Notes under the pieces: generated by a model
Told to the model about the DNA's origin: nothing
The model's input: the letters and a program-made list of their open reading frames with translations, nothing else
Database searches by the model: none
Shown here: one piece after another, positions 10,565-25,154 of the stretch
How the letters are laid out: every line of letters begins with the position of its first letter
Position numbering within the stretch: the first letter of the stretch is position 1
Assembly (NCBI RefSeq): GCF_023586525.1
Contig: NZ_CP097763.1
Span: 558,001-622,000 of the forward strand
DNA from: Candidatus Blochmannia vicinus
GTDB taxonomy: Bacteria; Pseudomonadota; Gammaproteobacteria; Enterobacterales; Enterobacteriaceae
Reading direction: 5' to 3'
Length of the DNA: 64,000 nucleotides
Program-made: the position numbers and the translations under genes

Positions 10565-13234
10565 CTATATTAGACGTGGATTAATTTTGTCAGGATCAAT
10601 ATCGAATATTTTGATAGCATTTAAAACAACGTTGGCATGAATATAGCCGTTTTTTACTAATTGGGCCAATGCAGCTGTAACTACATAACCTGTATCCACT
10701 TCAAAATGATGTCTTAAATTTTCTCGGCTGTCAGAACGACCGAACCCATCTGTACCCAAAACAAAAAAGTGATTACTTGGAACAAAACATCGAATTTGTT
10801 CTGCAAATAACTTCATATAATCAGTAGCCGCTATAGTAGGAAAATTATTTAACACAGTAGTAATATATGGTATTTTAGGTGCATCCATAGGATGCAACAT
10901 ATTCCAGCGTTCACAGTCTTGCCCATCTCGTGCTAATTCAGTAAAAGAAGTAACACTGTATACATCAGAGCTTACATTATATTCTTGAGACAAAATTTGA
11001 GCTGCTTCACGAACAAGACGTAAAATAGCGCCAGATCCCATTAATTGAATTTTTCCATTGTCACCAGATAAAGATTCTAATTTATAAATTCCTTTTCGAA
11101 TACCTTCTTCAACCCCTGTTGGCATTGCTGGCATATGATATTTTTCATTTAATGTAGTAATATAATAATATATATTTTCTGGATTATTTCCATACATACG
11201 CGCTAACCCATCTTGTATGATCACAGCGATTTCGTATGCATATGTTGGATCATAAGAAATACAATTAGGAATTGTTAATGACTGAATATGACTATGGCCA
11301 TCAGCATGTTGTAGTCCTTCGCCGTTTAAGGTAGTCCGACCAGACGTGCCCCCAATTAAAAATCCTCGAGCTTGTTGATCAGCAGCAGCCCAAAAAAAAT
11401 CTCCAATTCTTTGAAAACCAAACATTGAATAATAAATATAAAATGGTACCATAGGAAAATCATTAGTACTATATGAGGTAGCAGCAGCTAACCAAGAGGC
11501 TGCTGCACCTAATTCATTAATACCCTCTTGTAAAATTTGCCCTTGTTTATCTTCACGATAATAGGCAAGCACATCATGATCTTGAGGTGTATATTGTTGC
11601 CCCATAGAACTATAAATACCAATTTGGCGAAACAACCCTTCCATCCCAAAGGTTCGGGCTTCATCAGCAATAATAGGTACTAGCCTATGTTTGATTGGCG
11701 CATATTGTAATAGTATATTGAAGACACGCATAAATGCAAGAGTAGTAGAAATATCTTTATTTTGTTGTATTAACAAAGGATAAAAATGTTTTAATGTTGG
11801 CAGTTCTAATGAATAAGTAGAATGTTGTAATCTATTTGGAATGTATCCAAATAATTTTTTGCGTTGTTCATGTAAATATATGTATTCTTTAGAGCCTTCT
11901 TTAAATGTTAAATAGGGCAAAGATTCAATTTGGTCGTCTTTGATAAGATTAAGGTTAAATTTATCTCTAAAATGACGTATTTCTTTTATATTAATTTTTT
12001 TAATTTGATGTGCAATATTCATTCCTTCAGCGCTAGAGCCCATTCCATAACCTTTAATAGTATGCGCTAATATTACAACAGGTTTTCCAAAGCTATTCTT
12101 GGCTTTTTCTAAAGCAGCAAATACTTTTTTAGGATCGTGTCCACCGCGATCTAGTGCCCAAATTTCAGAATCACTCATGTCATCCACCAATGCATTAGTT
12201 TCCGGATATCTACCAAAAAAATGTTTACGTACATATGCGCCATCTTTAGATTTAAATGTTTGATAATCTCCATCAACAGTTTCATTCATAAGTTTAATGA
12301 GCTTACCGCTAGTATCCTTATGCAACAAAGCATCCCATTTACTTCCCCAAATAACTTTAATTACTTCCCAACCTGATCCTTTAAATATATTTTCTAAATC
12401 ATTGATAATTTTTCCATTGCCTACTACTGGGCCATCTAATCGCTGTAAATTGCAATTAACAATAAAAATTAAATTATCCAATTTTTCTCTAGCGGCAATA
12501 TTAAGAGCTCCTTTAGATTCAGGTTCATCCATTTCTCCATCCCCTAAAAAAGCATATACTGTTTGTAAAGTAGTATCTTTTAAATTTCTATTTTTTAAGT
12601 ATTTTAAAAATTTTGCTTGGTAGATTGCGCTAATTGGAGCAAGACCCATAGAAACTGTAGGAAATTGCCAAAATTCTGGCATTAATTTTGGGTGGGGATA
12701 CGAAGGGAGCCCCAGGTTTTTTACTTCTTGACGAAAATTATTTATTTGATTCTCATGTAATCGTCCTTCAAGAAAAGCACGAGCATATATTCCAGGTGAA
12801 ATATGGCCTTGAAAATATACTAAATCACCTCCATCATGCTTATTACGCCCACGAAAAAAATGATTAAAACACACCTCGTACAACGTAGCTGAAGATTGAA
12901 ACGAAGCGATATGTCCTCCTAAATCTAAATTTTTTTTTGATGCATGCAATACCATCATAATAGCATTCCAACGAATAACAGCGCATATATGTTGCTCTAT
13001 TTCTAAATTTCCAGGATATTCTGGTTCATCTTGAACTGGAATAGTATTTATATAATCATTTGTTGTTGTTTCATTACTAGAAGTAACAACACCGTTGCTA
13101 CGAGCTACATGTACAATTTGATTTATTAAAAATTGAGCTCGTTTAACACCTTCTTTTTGAATAACCGAAGAAATAGATTGTAACCAATCTTGTGTTTCTA
13201 TTGGATCCACATCATTAGATAAACATTCTAACAT
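10565..13234 (-). CDS. aceE: Pyruvate dehydrogenase E1 component
   Basis: AceE is the thiamine-diphosphate enzyme that decarboxylates pyruvate and acetylates the AceF lipoyl group. The 889-residue product (E. coli 887) is collinear with the homodimeric E1 family. The TPP and Mg motif GDGEMDEPES is at residues 231-240 with NCNLQRLDGP after it, and the region DEARTFGMEGLFRQIGIYS is intact. It is the first gene of the minus-strand aceE-aceF-lpd operon. E. coli pdhR, the repressor encoded upstream, is not present; the upstream space is gene-free and carries a strong 16-bp inverted repeat at 13426-13466. Confidence 0.98.
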   Translation of the reverse strand: MLECLSNDVDPIETQDWLQSISSVIQKEGVKRAQFLINQIVHVARSNGVVTSSNETTTNDYINTIPVQDEPEYPGNLEIEQHICAVIRWNAIMMVLHASKKNLDLGGHIASFQSSATLYEVCFNHFFRGRNKHDGGDLVYFQGHISPGIYARAFLEGRLHENQINNFRQEVKNLGLPSYPHPKLMPEFWQFPTVSMGLAPISAIYQAKFLKYLKNRNLKDTTLQTVYAFLGDGEMDEPESKGALNIAAREKLDNLIFIVNCNLQRLDGPVVGNGKIINDLENIFKGSGWEVIKVIWGSKWDALLHKDTSGKLIKLMNETVDGDYQTFKSKDGAYVRKHFFGRYPETNALVDDMSDSEIWALDRGGHDPKKVFAALEKAKNSFGKPVVILAHTIKGYGMGSSAEGMNIAHQIKKINIKEIRHFRDKFNLNLIKDDQIESLPYLTFKEGSKEYIYLHEQRKKLFGYIPNRLQHSTYSLELPTLKHFYPLLIQQNKDISTTLAFMRVFNILLQYAPIKHRLVPIIADEARTFGMEGLFRQIGIYSSMGQQYTPQDHDVLAYYREDKQGQILQEGINELGAAASWLAAATSYSTNDFPMVPFYIYYSMFGFQRIGDFFWAAADQQARGFLIGGTSGRTTLNGEGLQHADGHSHIQSLTIPNCISYDPTYAYEIAVIIQDGLARMYGNNPENIYYYITTLNEKYHMPAMPTGVEEGIRKGIYKLESLSGDNGKIQLMGSGAILRLVREAAQILSQEYNVSSDVYSVTSFTELARDGQDCERWNMLHPMDAPKIPYITTVLNNFPTIAATDYMKLFAEQIRCFVPSNHFFVLGTDGFGRSDSRENLRHHFEVDTGYVVTAALAQLVKNGYIHANVVLNAIKIFDIDPDKINPRLI

Positions 13235-13425
13235 TATAGCGTTTCCTTAATGTGTTTGAATATATGTATATTGCTTATATTAATATTATAAATACTTTAT
13301 ACGATATAAATATAAATTATTTATGTATGATTATGTTCATGAACGAATAAAATTATTTTTAAAATATATTCATTTCACTGCTTTAAAAATAAAATTTTTT
13401 GCACAAAGCGATAATTTAGTAATTC

Positions 13426-13466
13426 AAGTGATTACAGAATATTGTTAAATTATTCTGTAATCACTT
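13426..13466. repeat. Perfect inverted repeat, 16-bp arms, upstream of aceE
   Basis: Arms at 13426-13441 and 13451-13466 match perfectly as reverse complements, with a 9-nt loop. The arms include several G and C, unusual in this spacer. It lies about 190 bp before the aceE start. No T-run follows on either strand, so an ordinary terminator is doubtful; an operator, a leftover terminator or a template-switch product are options. Confidence 0.85.
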
Positions 13467-13627
13467 CTTTAAGATCAGAAAATAATAAATCAAATAAGTA
13501 AACATAATATATAAAATATTATTTATTAATTTTTAGTACTAATGCTTATAATATATCATTTATTTAAATAAGCGTAATAAGATACATAATAGATTTATTT
13601 TTATACTAATTTTCAGTATTGTGTATA

Positions 13628-13645
13628 TGTTTTATATATAAAACA
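13628..13645. repeat. 18-bp perfect palindrome
   Basis: TGTTTTATATATAAAACA reads the same on both strands. It lies in the aceE-mrcB spacer. The composition is mostly A and T, so chance is possible; no function can be assigned. Confidence 0.6.
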
Positions 13646-14686
13646 ATAATTTTTTTAAATATTTTATGACTACTTCATCATAAAATTATATTTCATATTT
13701 TTTTATAATGATATACTAAAATACATATTAATTTTTGTTTTATTATTTCTTAATAATAATATAATTTTTATATCAAATTAATTTGTTATTTATAAATTTA
13801 TATATAATAAAAGATTGATTTAATGCTTAAATATTTTTAATGTTAAGTTAGATTTTACAGAATTATTATATTTATATTTTTGTTTAATTTTACATATTTT
13901 TAAAATAATAAGAGAATAAATATACTTTCATATCATGAATTTGTAATAATTATAAAAATTTATAATTTCAGACACTAAATCTACTTGATAATTAATATAA
14001 ATTAATTGTATAAATCTATTATTTAATTATTTAAATAAATCGTATATTAAAAATAGTAACTTTAAATATAATTTAATGCCCCTAATACATGAATTATGTT
14101 CTATTTTAGTTTATTCGAAATATTTAATTTATATATTTTATTTCATAGAAATATAAAAAAATATATTATGTTAAAATTATTTAATTTTTTTAAAAAACCT
14201 TTTAACTATATAAAATATATAAAGAATATTCATATATTATATTCATAAATACTACATAGCTTCAATTTATTGCGGTATAAATATAATTATTTTATATATT
14301 TTTAAGTATATTCAAGTCCTATTAAAATTAATTTAATAAAAGTTATTTATAATTTATCAGGAATGCATCTATGTATAAAATATAAGTTCAAAAAACTATT
14401 ATATAAATATAAACTAAAGTTATTATATTATTATTATTTTTCGAATTTAAAACATTCAAGCATTAATTACTAAAAATTAACAATCAAATACACAAATTTT
14501 TATTTAAAAAATGTATAAATTGCTGTAAATTAATTATAGTATTTGAAATATTGTTACTTAAACTTAGTGAATATATAAGTAATTACATAATGGTTATCAC
14601 CTATAATAACAAAAGAAGCATCAAAATTATCATTGATGATTAACTTATCTGAGCATCATAATATGTATTAAAAATTACAATTTTTT

Positions 14687-16984
14687 ATGGATCAATTACC
14701 ATATAAGCGTCATTTAATCATTGTGCAACGAACTTTACATGTTCTATACATTATAATATGCATTTGTGTTTTTATTATCATTCTGATTACAGGATATGGA
14801 ATATTTTTAGATAAGACAATTCAAAGTCGGATTAATGGAAAAGTCTGGAAATTACCTACTGTTGTTTATAGTCGTATGATTAATGTAGAACCTAATATGC
14901 CATATAATAAAAATGACATAATTCATCTATTAGAATCATTACAGTACCGTCAAGTATCTGAAATTACTCATTCAGGAGAATTTGTCGTACATAATAATGA
15001 AATTGAGTTATTTCGTAGACCTTTTAACTTTCCAAGTGGAGAAGAAAGAGAAATACATGCATCCTTTTTTTTTAATCAAGAAAAATTACTACGCATTTAT
15101 AATCAAGACACAAAAAATAATTTTGGATTATTTAGGCTTGATCCCAAAATCATCTCTATTATATATGCTCCTAATGGACAACAAAGGTTACTTTTACCGA
15201 GATCTGAATTTCCAGATATATTAATAGATATGTTATTAGCTATTGAAGATCGTTATTTTTATCGGCATGATGGCATTAAAATATCTTCTATTGGTCGTGC
15301 TTTTTTAGCCAATATTATTTCTGGACGCACTGTACAGGGTGGGAGTACTTTAACCCAACAACTAGTGAAAAATTTATTTTTGAATAATACCCGATCATTA
15401 TGGCGTAAATTTAACGAAGCCTATATGGCTTTAATTGTTGATCATCGGTATAGTAAAGACCGTATTCTTGAGTTATATTTAAATGAAATATATTTTGGTC
15501 AAAATAGAAATGATCAGATTCGTGGATTTCCTTTAGCCAGTTTTTATTATTTTGGAAGACCAATAAGTGAATTAAGTTTGGATCAACAAGCAATGTTAGT
15601 TGGAATGATAAAAGGGGCGTCTTTATATAATCCCTGGAAAAATCCACAGATAACATTAGAACGCCGAAATTTAATACTAAAATTATTGGTGCATAGACAT
15701 ATTATTGATAAAAAGTTATATACCATTCTTATTGCGCGCCCTTTAGGAATACAATCAAAAGACGAAGTATTAATATTACGCCCTGCTTTTACGCAAATGG
15801 TAGACGAAGAAATACAAAATATTGATCAAATTAACGATTTTTCTGGAATAAAGATATTTACGACATTAGACCCTATTTCTCAAAAATCAGCAGAAAAAGC
15901 AATGGAATCAGGTATCCATAATCTAAGATGTTTTTATAAAATAAAAGATTTAGAAGGAGCTATAGTTGTAGTAGATCGATTTAGCGGGGAGATACGTGCT
16001 ATGGTAGGCGGATCTGAACCACATTTTTATGGATTTAATCGCGCTATGTATGCTCGTCGTTCTATTGGTTCGTTAGCAAAACCGGCAACTTATTTAGCAG
16101 CGTTGAGTAATCCTAATAAGTACCACCTTAACACATGGATTGCTGACGAACCTATTACTGTAAAACAACCAAATGGAGTGATTTGGTCCCCTAAAAATTA
16201 TGATCGAAAATTCAGAGGAAAAGTTACTCTTATTGATGCATTTATTAAATCTTTAAACATACCTACCGTTAATTTAGGAATGACAATAGGCTTAGACGCT
16301 GTTTCTAAAATTTTAATAAAATTGGGTATTTCACCTGATTTTATTTCTTCTTTCCCATCTATCCTTTTAGGCTCTATCAATTTGACACCTATAGAAGTTG
16401 CGCAAGAATTTCAAACTATTGCTAATGGTGGCCAATATTCTTCCTTATCGTCTGTTCATTATATTATGAATGAAGAAAATATGATACTATATCAATATTT
16501 TCCTAAAACAGAACGTGTTATTTTCCCTCAAGCAGCTTATTTAATATTATATGCAATGCAACAAGTAGTAGCACAAGGAACTTCTTATGTTTTATCTGTA
16601 AAATTTCCTTATTCACAATTGGCAGCTAAAACTGGCACTACCAATGATCTTCGCGATAGTTGGTTTGTTGGAATTGATGGAAAGGAAGTAACTGTAATTT
16701 GGATAGGACGAGACAACAACGGAGCGACTAAATTAACAGGGACGAACGGAGCATTAACTCTATATAGTCTTTATTTAGAATATCAAAAGCCTACCCCTTT
16801 GTGTTTAATACCACCTAGTGGTATTAAACACATGCCTATAGATAATCATGGTAATTTTGTTGTACATGATAATAAAAATACTTGTTGTCAGGCGTTACCA
16901 GTATGGATAACCGATCAGCAGTTATTATATCGGTTATCCAACCAAACAAACATAGTTTCATACGATTCAGCAATCAATAAATAA
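14687..16984 (+). CDS. mrcB: Bifunctional peptidoglycan synthase PBP1b
   Basis: PBP1b polymerises glycan strands and cross-links peptides at the inner membrane. The product is 765 residues (E. coli 844), shorter because the charged cytosolic tail and about 40 C-terminal residues are missing. A membrane anchor is at about 18-40, followed by the UB2H region. The glycosyltransferase motif [12 protein letters not shown] contains catalytic E187, and [13 protein letters not shown] follows. The transpeptidase motifs are SLAK (S462, K465), SLN (522-524) and KTG (648-650). All catalytic residues are kept, implying an active wall synthase in the symbiont. A perfect 15-bp inverted repeat lies in the 3' part at 16800-16832. 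No clear Shine-Dalgarno sequence. Confidence 0.97.
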   Translation: MDQLPYKRHLIIVQRTLHVLYIIICICVFIIILITGYGIFLDKTIQSRINGKVWKLPTVVYSRMINVEPNMPYNKNDIIHLLESLQYRQVSEITHSGEFVVHNNEIELFRRPFNFPSGEEREIHASFFFNQEKLLRIYNQDTKNNFGLFRLDPKIISIIYAPNGQQRLLLPRSEFPDILIDMLLAIEDRYFYRHDGIKISSIGRAFLANIISGRTVQGGSTLTQQLVKNLFLNNTRSLWRKFNEAYMALIVDHRYSKDRILELYLNEIYFGQNRNDQIRGFPLASFYYFGRPISELSLDQQAMLVGMIKGASLYNPWKNPQITLERRNLILKLLVHRHIIDKKLYTILIARPLGIQSKDEVLILRPAFTQMVDEEIQNIDQINDFSGIKIFTTLDPISQKSAEKAMESGIHNLRCFYKIKDLEGAIVVVDRFSGEIRAMVGGSEPHFYGFNRAMYARRSIGSLAKPATYLAALSNPNKYHLNTWIADEPITVKQPNGVIWSPKNYDRKFRGKVTLIDAFIKSLNIPTVNLGMTIGLDAVSKILIKLGISPDFISSFPSILLGSINLTPIEVAQEFQTIANGGQYSSLSSVHYIMNEENMILYQYFPKTERVIFPQAAYLILYAMQQVVAQGTSYVLSVKFPYSQLAAKTGTTNDLRDSWFVGIDGKEVTVIWIGRDNNGATKLTGTNGALTLYSLYLEYQKPTPLCLIPPSGIKHMPIDNHGNFVVHDNKNTCCQALPVWITDQQLLYRLSNQTNIVSYDSAINK
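16800..16832. repeat. Perfect inverted repeat (15-bp arms, 3-nt spacer) inside mrcB
   Basis: Arms 16800-16814 and 16818-16832 are exact reverse complements. They encode the segment around [12 protein letters not shown] (about residues 705-716), which still aligns with E. coli PBP1b, so the repeat is superimposed on ordinary coding sequence. Confidence 0.9.
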
Positions 16985-17265
16985 TACTATAGAAACCCTG
17001 GCTATTCATGATGTAACCGAATAAATTAAATAATTTTATTCATGAATAAAAATTACTCATTATCTATTAGTATTAGAGTATTATTATATTAATAACAACT
17101 TTAATTATATAAATTTTAATTTACATAATTTTTTCTGCTATATTTGAGAATATATACTATTAATTTAAATATTTTTTAATAAAAACAAAAAATTTTATAC
17201 ATTTGACTAACTTATGACTAAAAAATTAATTATAGCATTATGTATGATGTAAAAGGCTGATAATT

Positions 17266-17616
17266 ATGAACAATAATGCAACGTTTCCTGTACAATTGAC
17301 TGATTTTGCAGCTAACAAAGTAAGGCTTTTAATTAAAAATAAAGCAACAAATAATTCAAATTTAAAATTACGTGTATATGTTATAGGAGGAGGTTGTAGT
17401 GGCTTGCAATACGGCTTTACTTTAGATGAGGAAAAATCTAGTGATGATTATATTATGGAAAATAATGGTGTTACTTTAGTGATAGACCCTGTAAGTCTGC
17501 AATATTTATTTGGAGGTATTATAGATTATTATGAAGAACTAGAGGGATCCCGATTTGTTGTAATAAATCCAAATGCTAAAACTACTTGCAGTTGTGGTTC
17601 ATCGTTTAGTATATGA
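17266..17616 (+). CDS. erpA: Iron-sulfur cluster insertion protein ErpA
   Basis: ErpA is an A-type carrier that delivers Fe-S clusters to client enzymes; in E. coli it serves the isoprenoid enzymes IspG and IspH. The 116-residue product (E. coli 114) shows the three cluster-binding cysteines in GGGCSG and the C-terminal [10 protein letters not shown], which together with LEGSRFVV favours ErpA over IscA or SufA. AAAGG precedes the ATG. It is a single gene. Clients encoded in this window may include CysI (4Fe-4S). Confidence 0.95.
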   Translation: MNNNATFPVQLTDFAANKVRLLIKNKATNNSNLKLRVYVIGGGCSGLQYGFTLDEEKSSDDYIMENNGVTLVIDPVSLQYLFGGIIDYYEELEGSRFVVINPNAKTTCSCGSSFSI

Positions 17617-19693
<2,077 letters not shown>

Positions 19694-19771
19694 TATATAT
19701 GAGTCAATGTTTATGGTACTATATTTCCAATTTGGAATTAAAAATATAAATTAATTTATGAAGGGATATAT

Positions 19772-21115
19772 ATGCCTAAAATCTTAAATATTGTTGGACG
19801 TGAAGTTATCGATTCTCGTGGTAATCCAACAGTGGAAGCCGAAGTATATATTAAAGGTGGTTCTAGATTAGCATCAGTACCATCTGGGGCATCCGTTGGT
19901 TCCCAAGAGGCTGTAGAGTTACGAGATAATGATAAAAATCGCTTCTTCGGAAAAGGAGTCACAAAAGCAGTTAATGCTATAAATGGACCTATTAATAAAA
20001 TATTAAAAGGTATAGATGTAACGCAACAAGATGTTATTGATAACACCATGATTGATCTAGATGGCACTAGTAATAAATCAAAATTTGGGGCTAATGCTAT
20101 CTTAAGCGTTTCATTAGCAATTGCAAAAACAGCTTCAGTATTTAAAAATATCCCATTATATCAGCACGTTGCTGATTTGTATAATATGTCAACAAATAAA
20201 TTTTCTATACCGCTCCCCATGATGAATATCATTAATGGCGGTAAGCACGCTGACAATAATTTAGATATTCAAGAATTTATGATAATTCCAGTTGGCGCAA
20301 AAACAATTAAAGAAGCGATTCAGATGGGAGCTGAAATATCACATGGTTTAGGAATAATACTAAAAGATAGAGGTATATCTGCACAATTAGGTGATGAAGG
20401 TGGGTATGCTCCTAATATCAATTCTCATACTACCGCTCTAGAATTGATAAAAGAATCTATTGAACGATCCAATTATATCTTAGGAAAAGACATTGTATTA
20501 GCAATAGATTGTGCTGCATCTGAATTATTTAATAAAGTAGCCGACAAATATAACATAAAAAGTGAAAAAAAATCCTTTACTTCTAAAGAATTTACTCATT
20601 ATTTATCATTATTAGCGAAAAAATACTCAATAGTTTCTATTGAAGATGGACAAAGTGAATACGATTGGGATGGATTTTCTTATCAAACTAAAGTTCTTGG
20701 GGATAAAATTCAATTAGTAGGAGATGACTTATTTGCAACTAATGTAAATTTGTTACAAATAGGTATTGACCAAAAAATTGCAAATTCTATTTTAATCAAG
20801 TGTAATCAAATAGGATCATTAACTGAAACACTATATGCTATTAGAATGGCTAAAACCGCGGGGTACGCTACGATTATTTCACATCGTTCCGGAGAAACCG
20901 AAGATACTAGTATTGCTGATATAGCAGTGGGTACTGATGCAGGGCAGATAAAAACTGGACCTATTCGTTGCTCTGAACGTGTAGCTAAGTATAATCAACT
21001 TATCCGTATAGAAGAAATTTTAAATAAAAAAGGAATGCTGCGTGGATTTAATAAGATAAAATATATATCACATTCTAATGTTCAATTAAGTACATCTGAA
21101 ATTCATAATACTTAA
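19772..21115 (+). CDS. eno: Enolase
   Basis: Enolase interconverts 2-phosphoglycerate and phosphoenolpyruvate; in E. coli it is also a scaffold of the RNA degradosome. The 447-residue product (E. coli 432) contains the [16 protein letters not shown] loop, [10 protein letters not shown] with the catalytic glutamate, the Mg ligands in AIDCAASE and SIEDG, and SHRSGETED. The C-terminus runs about 15 residues longer than E. coli (ending [16 protein letters not shown]) with no recognisable domain. GAAGGG precedes the start. Confidence 0.98.
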   Translation: MPKILNIVGREVIDSRGNPTVEAEVYIKGGSRLASVPSGASVGSQEAVELRDNDKNRFFGKGVTKAVNAINGPINKILKGIDVTQQDVIDNTMIDLDGTSNKSKFGANAILSVSLAIAKTASVFKNIPLYQHVADLYNMSTNKFSIPLPMMNIINGGKHADNNLDIQEFMIIPVGAKTIKEAIQMGAEISHGLGIILKDRGISAQLGDEGGYAPNINSHTTALELIKESIERSNYILGKDIVLAIDCAASELFNKVADKYNIKSEKKSFTSKEFTHYLSLLAKKYSIVSIEDGQSEYDWDGFSYQTKVLGDKIQLVGDDLFATNVNLLQIGIDQKIANSILIKCNQIGSLTETLYAIRMAKTAGYATIISHRSGETEDTSIADIAVGTDAGQIKTGPIRCSERVAKYNQLIRIEEILNKKGMLRGFNKIKYISHSNVQLSTSEIHNT

Positions 21116-21612
21116 CTAATCTATACTTTAGATAGTATAAAAATTAAATAACGGAATATAATTTTTTATTATTTAATAATAGAATACAAATTTAAAAATA
21201 GTTGATTTAATGATACTGGATTATATCTAAAAAATGACACGCGGTAACAACATACAGTTATATGTATATGTAATATATGTAGCAGTAGCGTTGTTTTTAA
21301 CATATATTTATAGTAAATAAATATATAAACTGTTTCAGTTTACTACTTATTGTACTATTATAGCAATAATCACAATGTAGTTATATAATTTATATTATCT
21401 TAGACTTGTAATGTTTTCAAAAATCACAGCAAATAATTTTAAAAAAGTATTTATTGATTAGATTAAAAATTTGGATAAATTGTGTTCATACATATGCATT
21501 TAATATACCCATCTTATCTAAAATCAACAAAACTAAATTATTTAGATATATACTGATATATAATAATAAATAATCTTTGCTTTTATAAGCTTAAAATTAA
21601 GTTTTTGATTTA
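21116..21612. other. Gene-free stretch between eno and cysJ
   Basis: Presumed control region of the cysJIH operon, but I cannot place a promoter or a CysB site. A 10-bp A+T-only inverted repeat with a 5-nt loop lies at 21302-21326. No coding sequence is supported. Confidence 0.6.
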
Positions 21613-23433
21613 ATGATGAAAAAAATTGCACATAACGAGATAACGCCATTAACTTCAGAACAATTAAGTGATATTCAGTCAATTTTTGTCACTTTGTCCA
21701 ATTCTCAATTGATTTGGATATCCGGATACTTGTGGGGATTAATAAATGCTGTACAAACTGATAAGATAACTAATGTTTCTGAAAAAACTAAAATTATAGA
21801 TTTTGTTCCTAATAAAAAAATTACTCTTATATCTGCTTCTCAAACTGGTAATGCACGACAATTAGCTGAACAATTACGCGATGATATTAATGCGATTAAT
21901 TTAGATGTTATATTATTTAATGCCAGAGATTATAAATTCAAAAAAATTGCTGAAGAAACATTATTAATCATTATTACTTCTACATATGGAGAGGGAGAGC
22001 CTCCAGAAGAAGCAATTGCGTTGCACAAATATTTGTTTTCTAATAAAGCAGCTAAAATGGAAAATACTTATTTTGCTGTGTTTAGTTTTGGCGATCGATC
22101 ATATGAATATTTTGCTAAAGCTGGAAAAGATTTTGACCATCGCTTAGAAGAACTCGGAGCACATCGGTTATGTGATCGGGTCGACGTCGATATCGATTTT
22201 AAAGAAGAAGCTAATATATGGAGAAAAAAAATAGTCTTTTTATTAAAAAACAAGGTAAAACATACTTCTACATTCAATAGAATTAATAAAGTTCATAAAA
22301 TTACACAAGTAAATCACACCATTTATAATAAAGAACATCCATTAATTGCCTATTTATCAACACGACAAAAAGTTACTAGCCGTAATTCACTCAAAGATGT
22401 TCACCATTTAGAAATAGATATTACTAATTCTAATGTATGTTACCAACCAGGAGATGCATTAGGAGTATGGTATGAAAATGACCCTAATCTTATTAATGAG
22501 TTATTGGAATTATTAGGTTTAAAAGGGACTGAAGAAATACAAATTAAAGGACAGTTAATATCTCTTAATGAGGCATTAAAAAACCACTATGAATTAACAC
22601 ATAATTCTACAATTGTTGTAAAAAATATGGCTACCATCACTCAAAATAAAATATTACTGGATTTATTTAACGATCAAGAAAAATTAAATACCTTTATTTC
22701 GACTACACCTATTATTGAAATGATACACCATGTGTCAGTGAAAATAAATACTCAAGAATTATTACAAATATTACGACCCATGCAACCTCGATTTTATTCT
22801 ATTTCTTCTGCTCAATCAGAAGTGGGAGAAGAAGTACACATCACAGTAAGCGCAATACGTTATAAAATAAACGAACGCTTTAGAACAGGTGGTGCCAGCA
22901 GTTATTTAGTAGATCGTATAAAAGAAAATGATAAAATACGTATTTTTATTGAACCTAATGATAATTTTAGATTACCGAAAGATTCTAATATTCCAATAAT
23001 CATGATTGGAGCAGGGACAGGTATTGCTCCGTTTCGTGCTTTTATGCAACAACGAGTCACAGATGGAGCATTAGGAAAAAACTGGTTGTTTTTTGGAAAT
23101 TTGAGATTTATTGATGATTTTATTTACCAAGTTGAGTGGCAACGTTATTTCAAAAATGGTGTATTGACTAAAATTGACACAGCTTGGTCTAGAGATCAAG
23201 ATTATAAAATTTATGTACAAAATAAATTATTAAAAAATAGTGCTGAAGTTTGGTCATGGATCCAAGAAGGAGCTCATATATATGTGTGCGGCGACGCCAA
23301 ATATATGGCTAAAGACGTAAATAAAGCTTTAATTACGTTAACATCTCGACATGGAGGTATGAATTTGGATAAAGCAAACGAATTTTGGGATGAAATGCGA
23401 ATAAAACAGCGTTATCAAAGAGATATTTACTAA
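21613..23433 (+). CDS. cysJ: Sulfite reductase flavoprotein subunit
   Basis: CysJ passes electrons from NADPH through FAD and FMN to CysI. The 606-residue product (E. coli 599) has an N-terminal flavodoxin domain with [13 protein letters not shown] and [13 protein letters not shown]. The FAD/NADPH reductase part has [33 protein letters not shown] and the C-terminal [14 protein letters not shown]. Its stop overlaps the cysI start by one base (TAATG), so the two are translationally coupled. The start is taken as the first ATG of a doublet. Confidence 0.98.
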   Translation: MMKKIAHNEITPLTSEQLSDIQSIFVTLSNSQLIWISGYLWGLINAVQTDKITNVSEKTKIIDFVPNKKITLISASQTGNARQLAEQLRDDINAINLDVILFNARDYKFKKIAEETLLIIITSTYGEGEPPEEAIALHKYLFSNKAAKMENTYFAVFSFGDRSYEYFAKAGKDFDHRLEELGAHRLCDRVDVDIDFKEEANIWRKKIVFLLKNKVKHTSTFNRINKVHKITQVNHTIYNKEHPLIAYLSTRQKVTSRNSLKDVHHLEIDITNSNVCYQPGDALGVWYENDPNLINELLELLGLKGTEEIQIKGQLISLNEALKNHYELTHNSTIVVKNMATITQNKILLDLFNDQEKLNTFISTTPIIEMIHHVSVKINTQELLQILRPMQPRFYSISSAQSEVGEEVHITVSAIRYKINERFRTGGASSYLVDRIKENDKIRIFIEPNDNFRLPKDSNIPIIMIGAGTGIAPFRAFMQQRVTDGALGKNWLFFGNLRFIDDFIYQVEWQRYFKNGVLTKIDTAWSRDQDYKIYVQNKLLKNSAEVWSWIQEGAHIYVCGDAKYMAKDVNKALITLTSRHGGMNLDKANEFWDEMRIKQRYQRDIY

Positions 23434-25154
23434 TGAATACAAAACATAATAATAATAATAATATAACGTTATTATCCGATAATGAGCGAATAAAAAAAGC
23501 AAGTAATTTCTTAAGAGGTACTATTGCTCAAAATTTAGATAACAGCTTAACCGGAGGTTTTAACGCAGACAATATTCAATTAATTAAATTTCATGGAATG
23601 TATCAACAAGATGATCGTGATGTGCGTATAGAACGAGAAAATCAAAAGTTAGAACCATTAATTAATATGATGCTACGTTGTCGTTTACCAGGTGGTGTAA
23701 TTACTCCAACCCAATGGCTAGCTATCGATGATTTTTCAAAACAGTATACTTTATACGGAACAATCCGTCTTACTACTAGACAAACTTTTCAACTGCACGG
23801 TTTATTGAAACCAAACTTAAAAAGTTTACATAATTTGTTAAATAAATTAGGATTAGATTCTATAGCTACTGCAGGGGATGTAAATCGTAATGTAATATGT
23901 ACAGCTAATCCAATGGAATCAACATTGCATTATCAAGTATGGGAGTTAGCAAAAAATATTTCTGCACATTTATTACCAAAATCTCGAGCGTATGCAGAAA
24001 TTTGGTTAGATGGAAAAAAAACAGAATCTACAGATTCTGAACCAATTTTGAGCGCTACTTATTTACCTCGTAAATTTAAAATAGCAATTGCGATACCACC
24101 AATGAATGACGTAGATGTTCACGCTAATGATCTTAGTTTTATTGCCATTAAAAGTAATAACACTGAGAAAATAATTGGTTTTAATGTATTAGTTGGAGGA
24201 GGATTAGCGATGACTTACGGAGATATAACTACATATCCTCGTAAAGCCAGTGAATTTGGGTATATTGTTACAAAAGATGTTTTAAAGATTACAGAAGCAG
24301 TGGTTACAACGCAAAGAGATTGGGGAGATAGATCTGATCGAAAACATGCGAAAACAAAATACACTTTAGATCGAGTTGGAACAGCAGTATTTAAATCAGA
24401 AGTCGAACGTCGTTCTGGAATAAAATTTCATCCAATTCATCCTTATATATTTACAAATAGAGGAGACCGATTTGGATGGGTACAAGGTATTGATGGCGAT
24501 TGGCATCTTACTTTATTTATAGAAAATGGGAGAATATTAAATAATGCTCCTAAAAAGTTATTAAAATACGGAATCTCAGAAATTGCACGAGTACATTCCG
24601 GTTCTTTTAGATTAACTGCAAATCAAAATTTAATTATTTCCGGGATATCTAAAGATAATAAATTACTGATTGAAAATATATTGAAAAAATATGGCATAAC
24701 AAATGATGATATTATGCCGCAACGACAGGCATCTATGGCATGCGTAGCGCTTCCTACTTGTCCTTTAGCTATGGCAGAAGCAGAACGATTTTTACCCGAA
24801 TTCATTACTAAAGTAGAAAATATTATGTCAAAATATAAATTAGAAAAAGATGCTATTGTTTTAAGAGTGACGGGTTGCCCAAACAGTTGCGCTCGTGCAA
24901 TGTTATCAGAAATTGGATTAACGGGAAGGTCAATCGGACGTTATAATCTTTACTTAGGAGGTAATAATATTGGTACGCGTATTCCTCGATTATATAAAGA
25001 AAATATCACAGAAATAGATATCTTAAATATACTTGACATGACTATTGAACGTTGGGCAAAAGAAAGAATTAATAAAGAATCTTATGGAGATTACGTAGTA
25101 AGATCCGGAATAGTCAATGCCGTTGTAAATTCTGAAAAAGATTTTTATGAATAA
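23433..25154 (+). CDS. cysI: Sulfite reductase hemoprotein subunit
   Basis: CysI reduces sulfite to sulfide by six electrons at a siroheme-4Fe-4S centre. The 573-residue product (E. coli 570) keeps all four cluster cysteines: C437 and C443 (CVALPTC) and C482 and C486 (GCPNSC, E. coli GCPNGC). Siroheme-contact segments TRQTFQLHG and DVNRN are intact. The siroheme can be made by CysG, encoded just downstream. cysI overlaps cysJ by 1 bp and cysH by 8 bp. A small inverted repeat (8-bp arms, 2-nt spacer) lies at 24022-24039. Confidence 0.98.
   Translation: MNTKHNNNNNITLLSDNERIKKASNFLRGTIAQNLDNSLTGGFNADNIQLIKFHGMYQQDDRDVRIERENQKLEPLINMMLRCRLPGGVITPTQWLAIDDFSKQYTLYGTIRLTTRQTFQLHGLLKPNLKSLHNLLNKLGLDSIATAGDVNRNVICTANPMESTLHYQVWELAKNISAHLLPKSRAYAEIWLDGKKTESTDSEPILSATYLPRKFKIAIAIPPMNDVDVHANDLSFIAIKSNNTEKIIGFNVLVGGGLAMTYGDITTYPRKASEFGYIVTKDVLKITEAVVTTQRDWGDRSDRKHAKTKYTLDRVGTAVFKSEVERRSGIKFHPIHPYIFTNRGDRFGWVQGIDGDWHLTLFIENGRILNNAPKKLLKYGISEIARVHSGSFRLTANQNLIISGISKDNKLLIENILKKYGITNDDIMPQRQASMACVALPTCPLAMAEAERFLPEFITKVENIMSKYKLEKDAIVLRVTGCPNSCARAMLSEIGLTGRSIGRYNLYLGGNNIGTRIPRLYKENITEIDILNILDMTIERWAKERINKESYGDYVVRSGIVNAVVNSEKDFYE

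Larger units (their letters stand above)
13235..14686. other. 1.45-kb gene-free region between aceE and mrcB
   Basis: The space between two divergent genes, extremely A+T-rich with no supported coding sequence. It holds a perfect inverted repeat with 16-bp arms (13426-13466) and an 18-bp palindrome (13628-13645). By E. coli gene order it is the second junction of the inverted dksA-aceE block; pdhR, expected beside aceE, is gone. No RNA gene recognised. Confidence 0.7.

Noticed and set aside
24022..24039. Inverted repeat (8-bp arms, 2-nt spacer) in cysI
   Set aside because: Short enough to be expected by chance several times in 64 kb; kept only as a remark.
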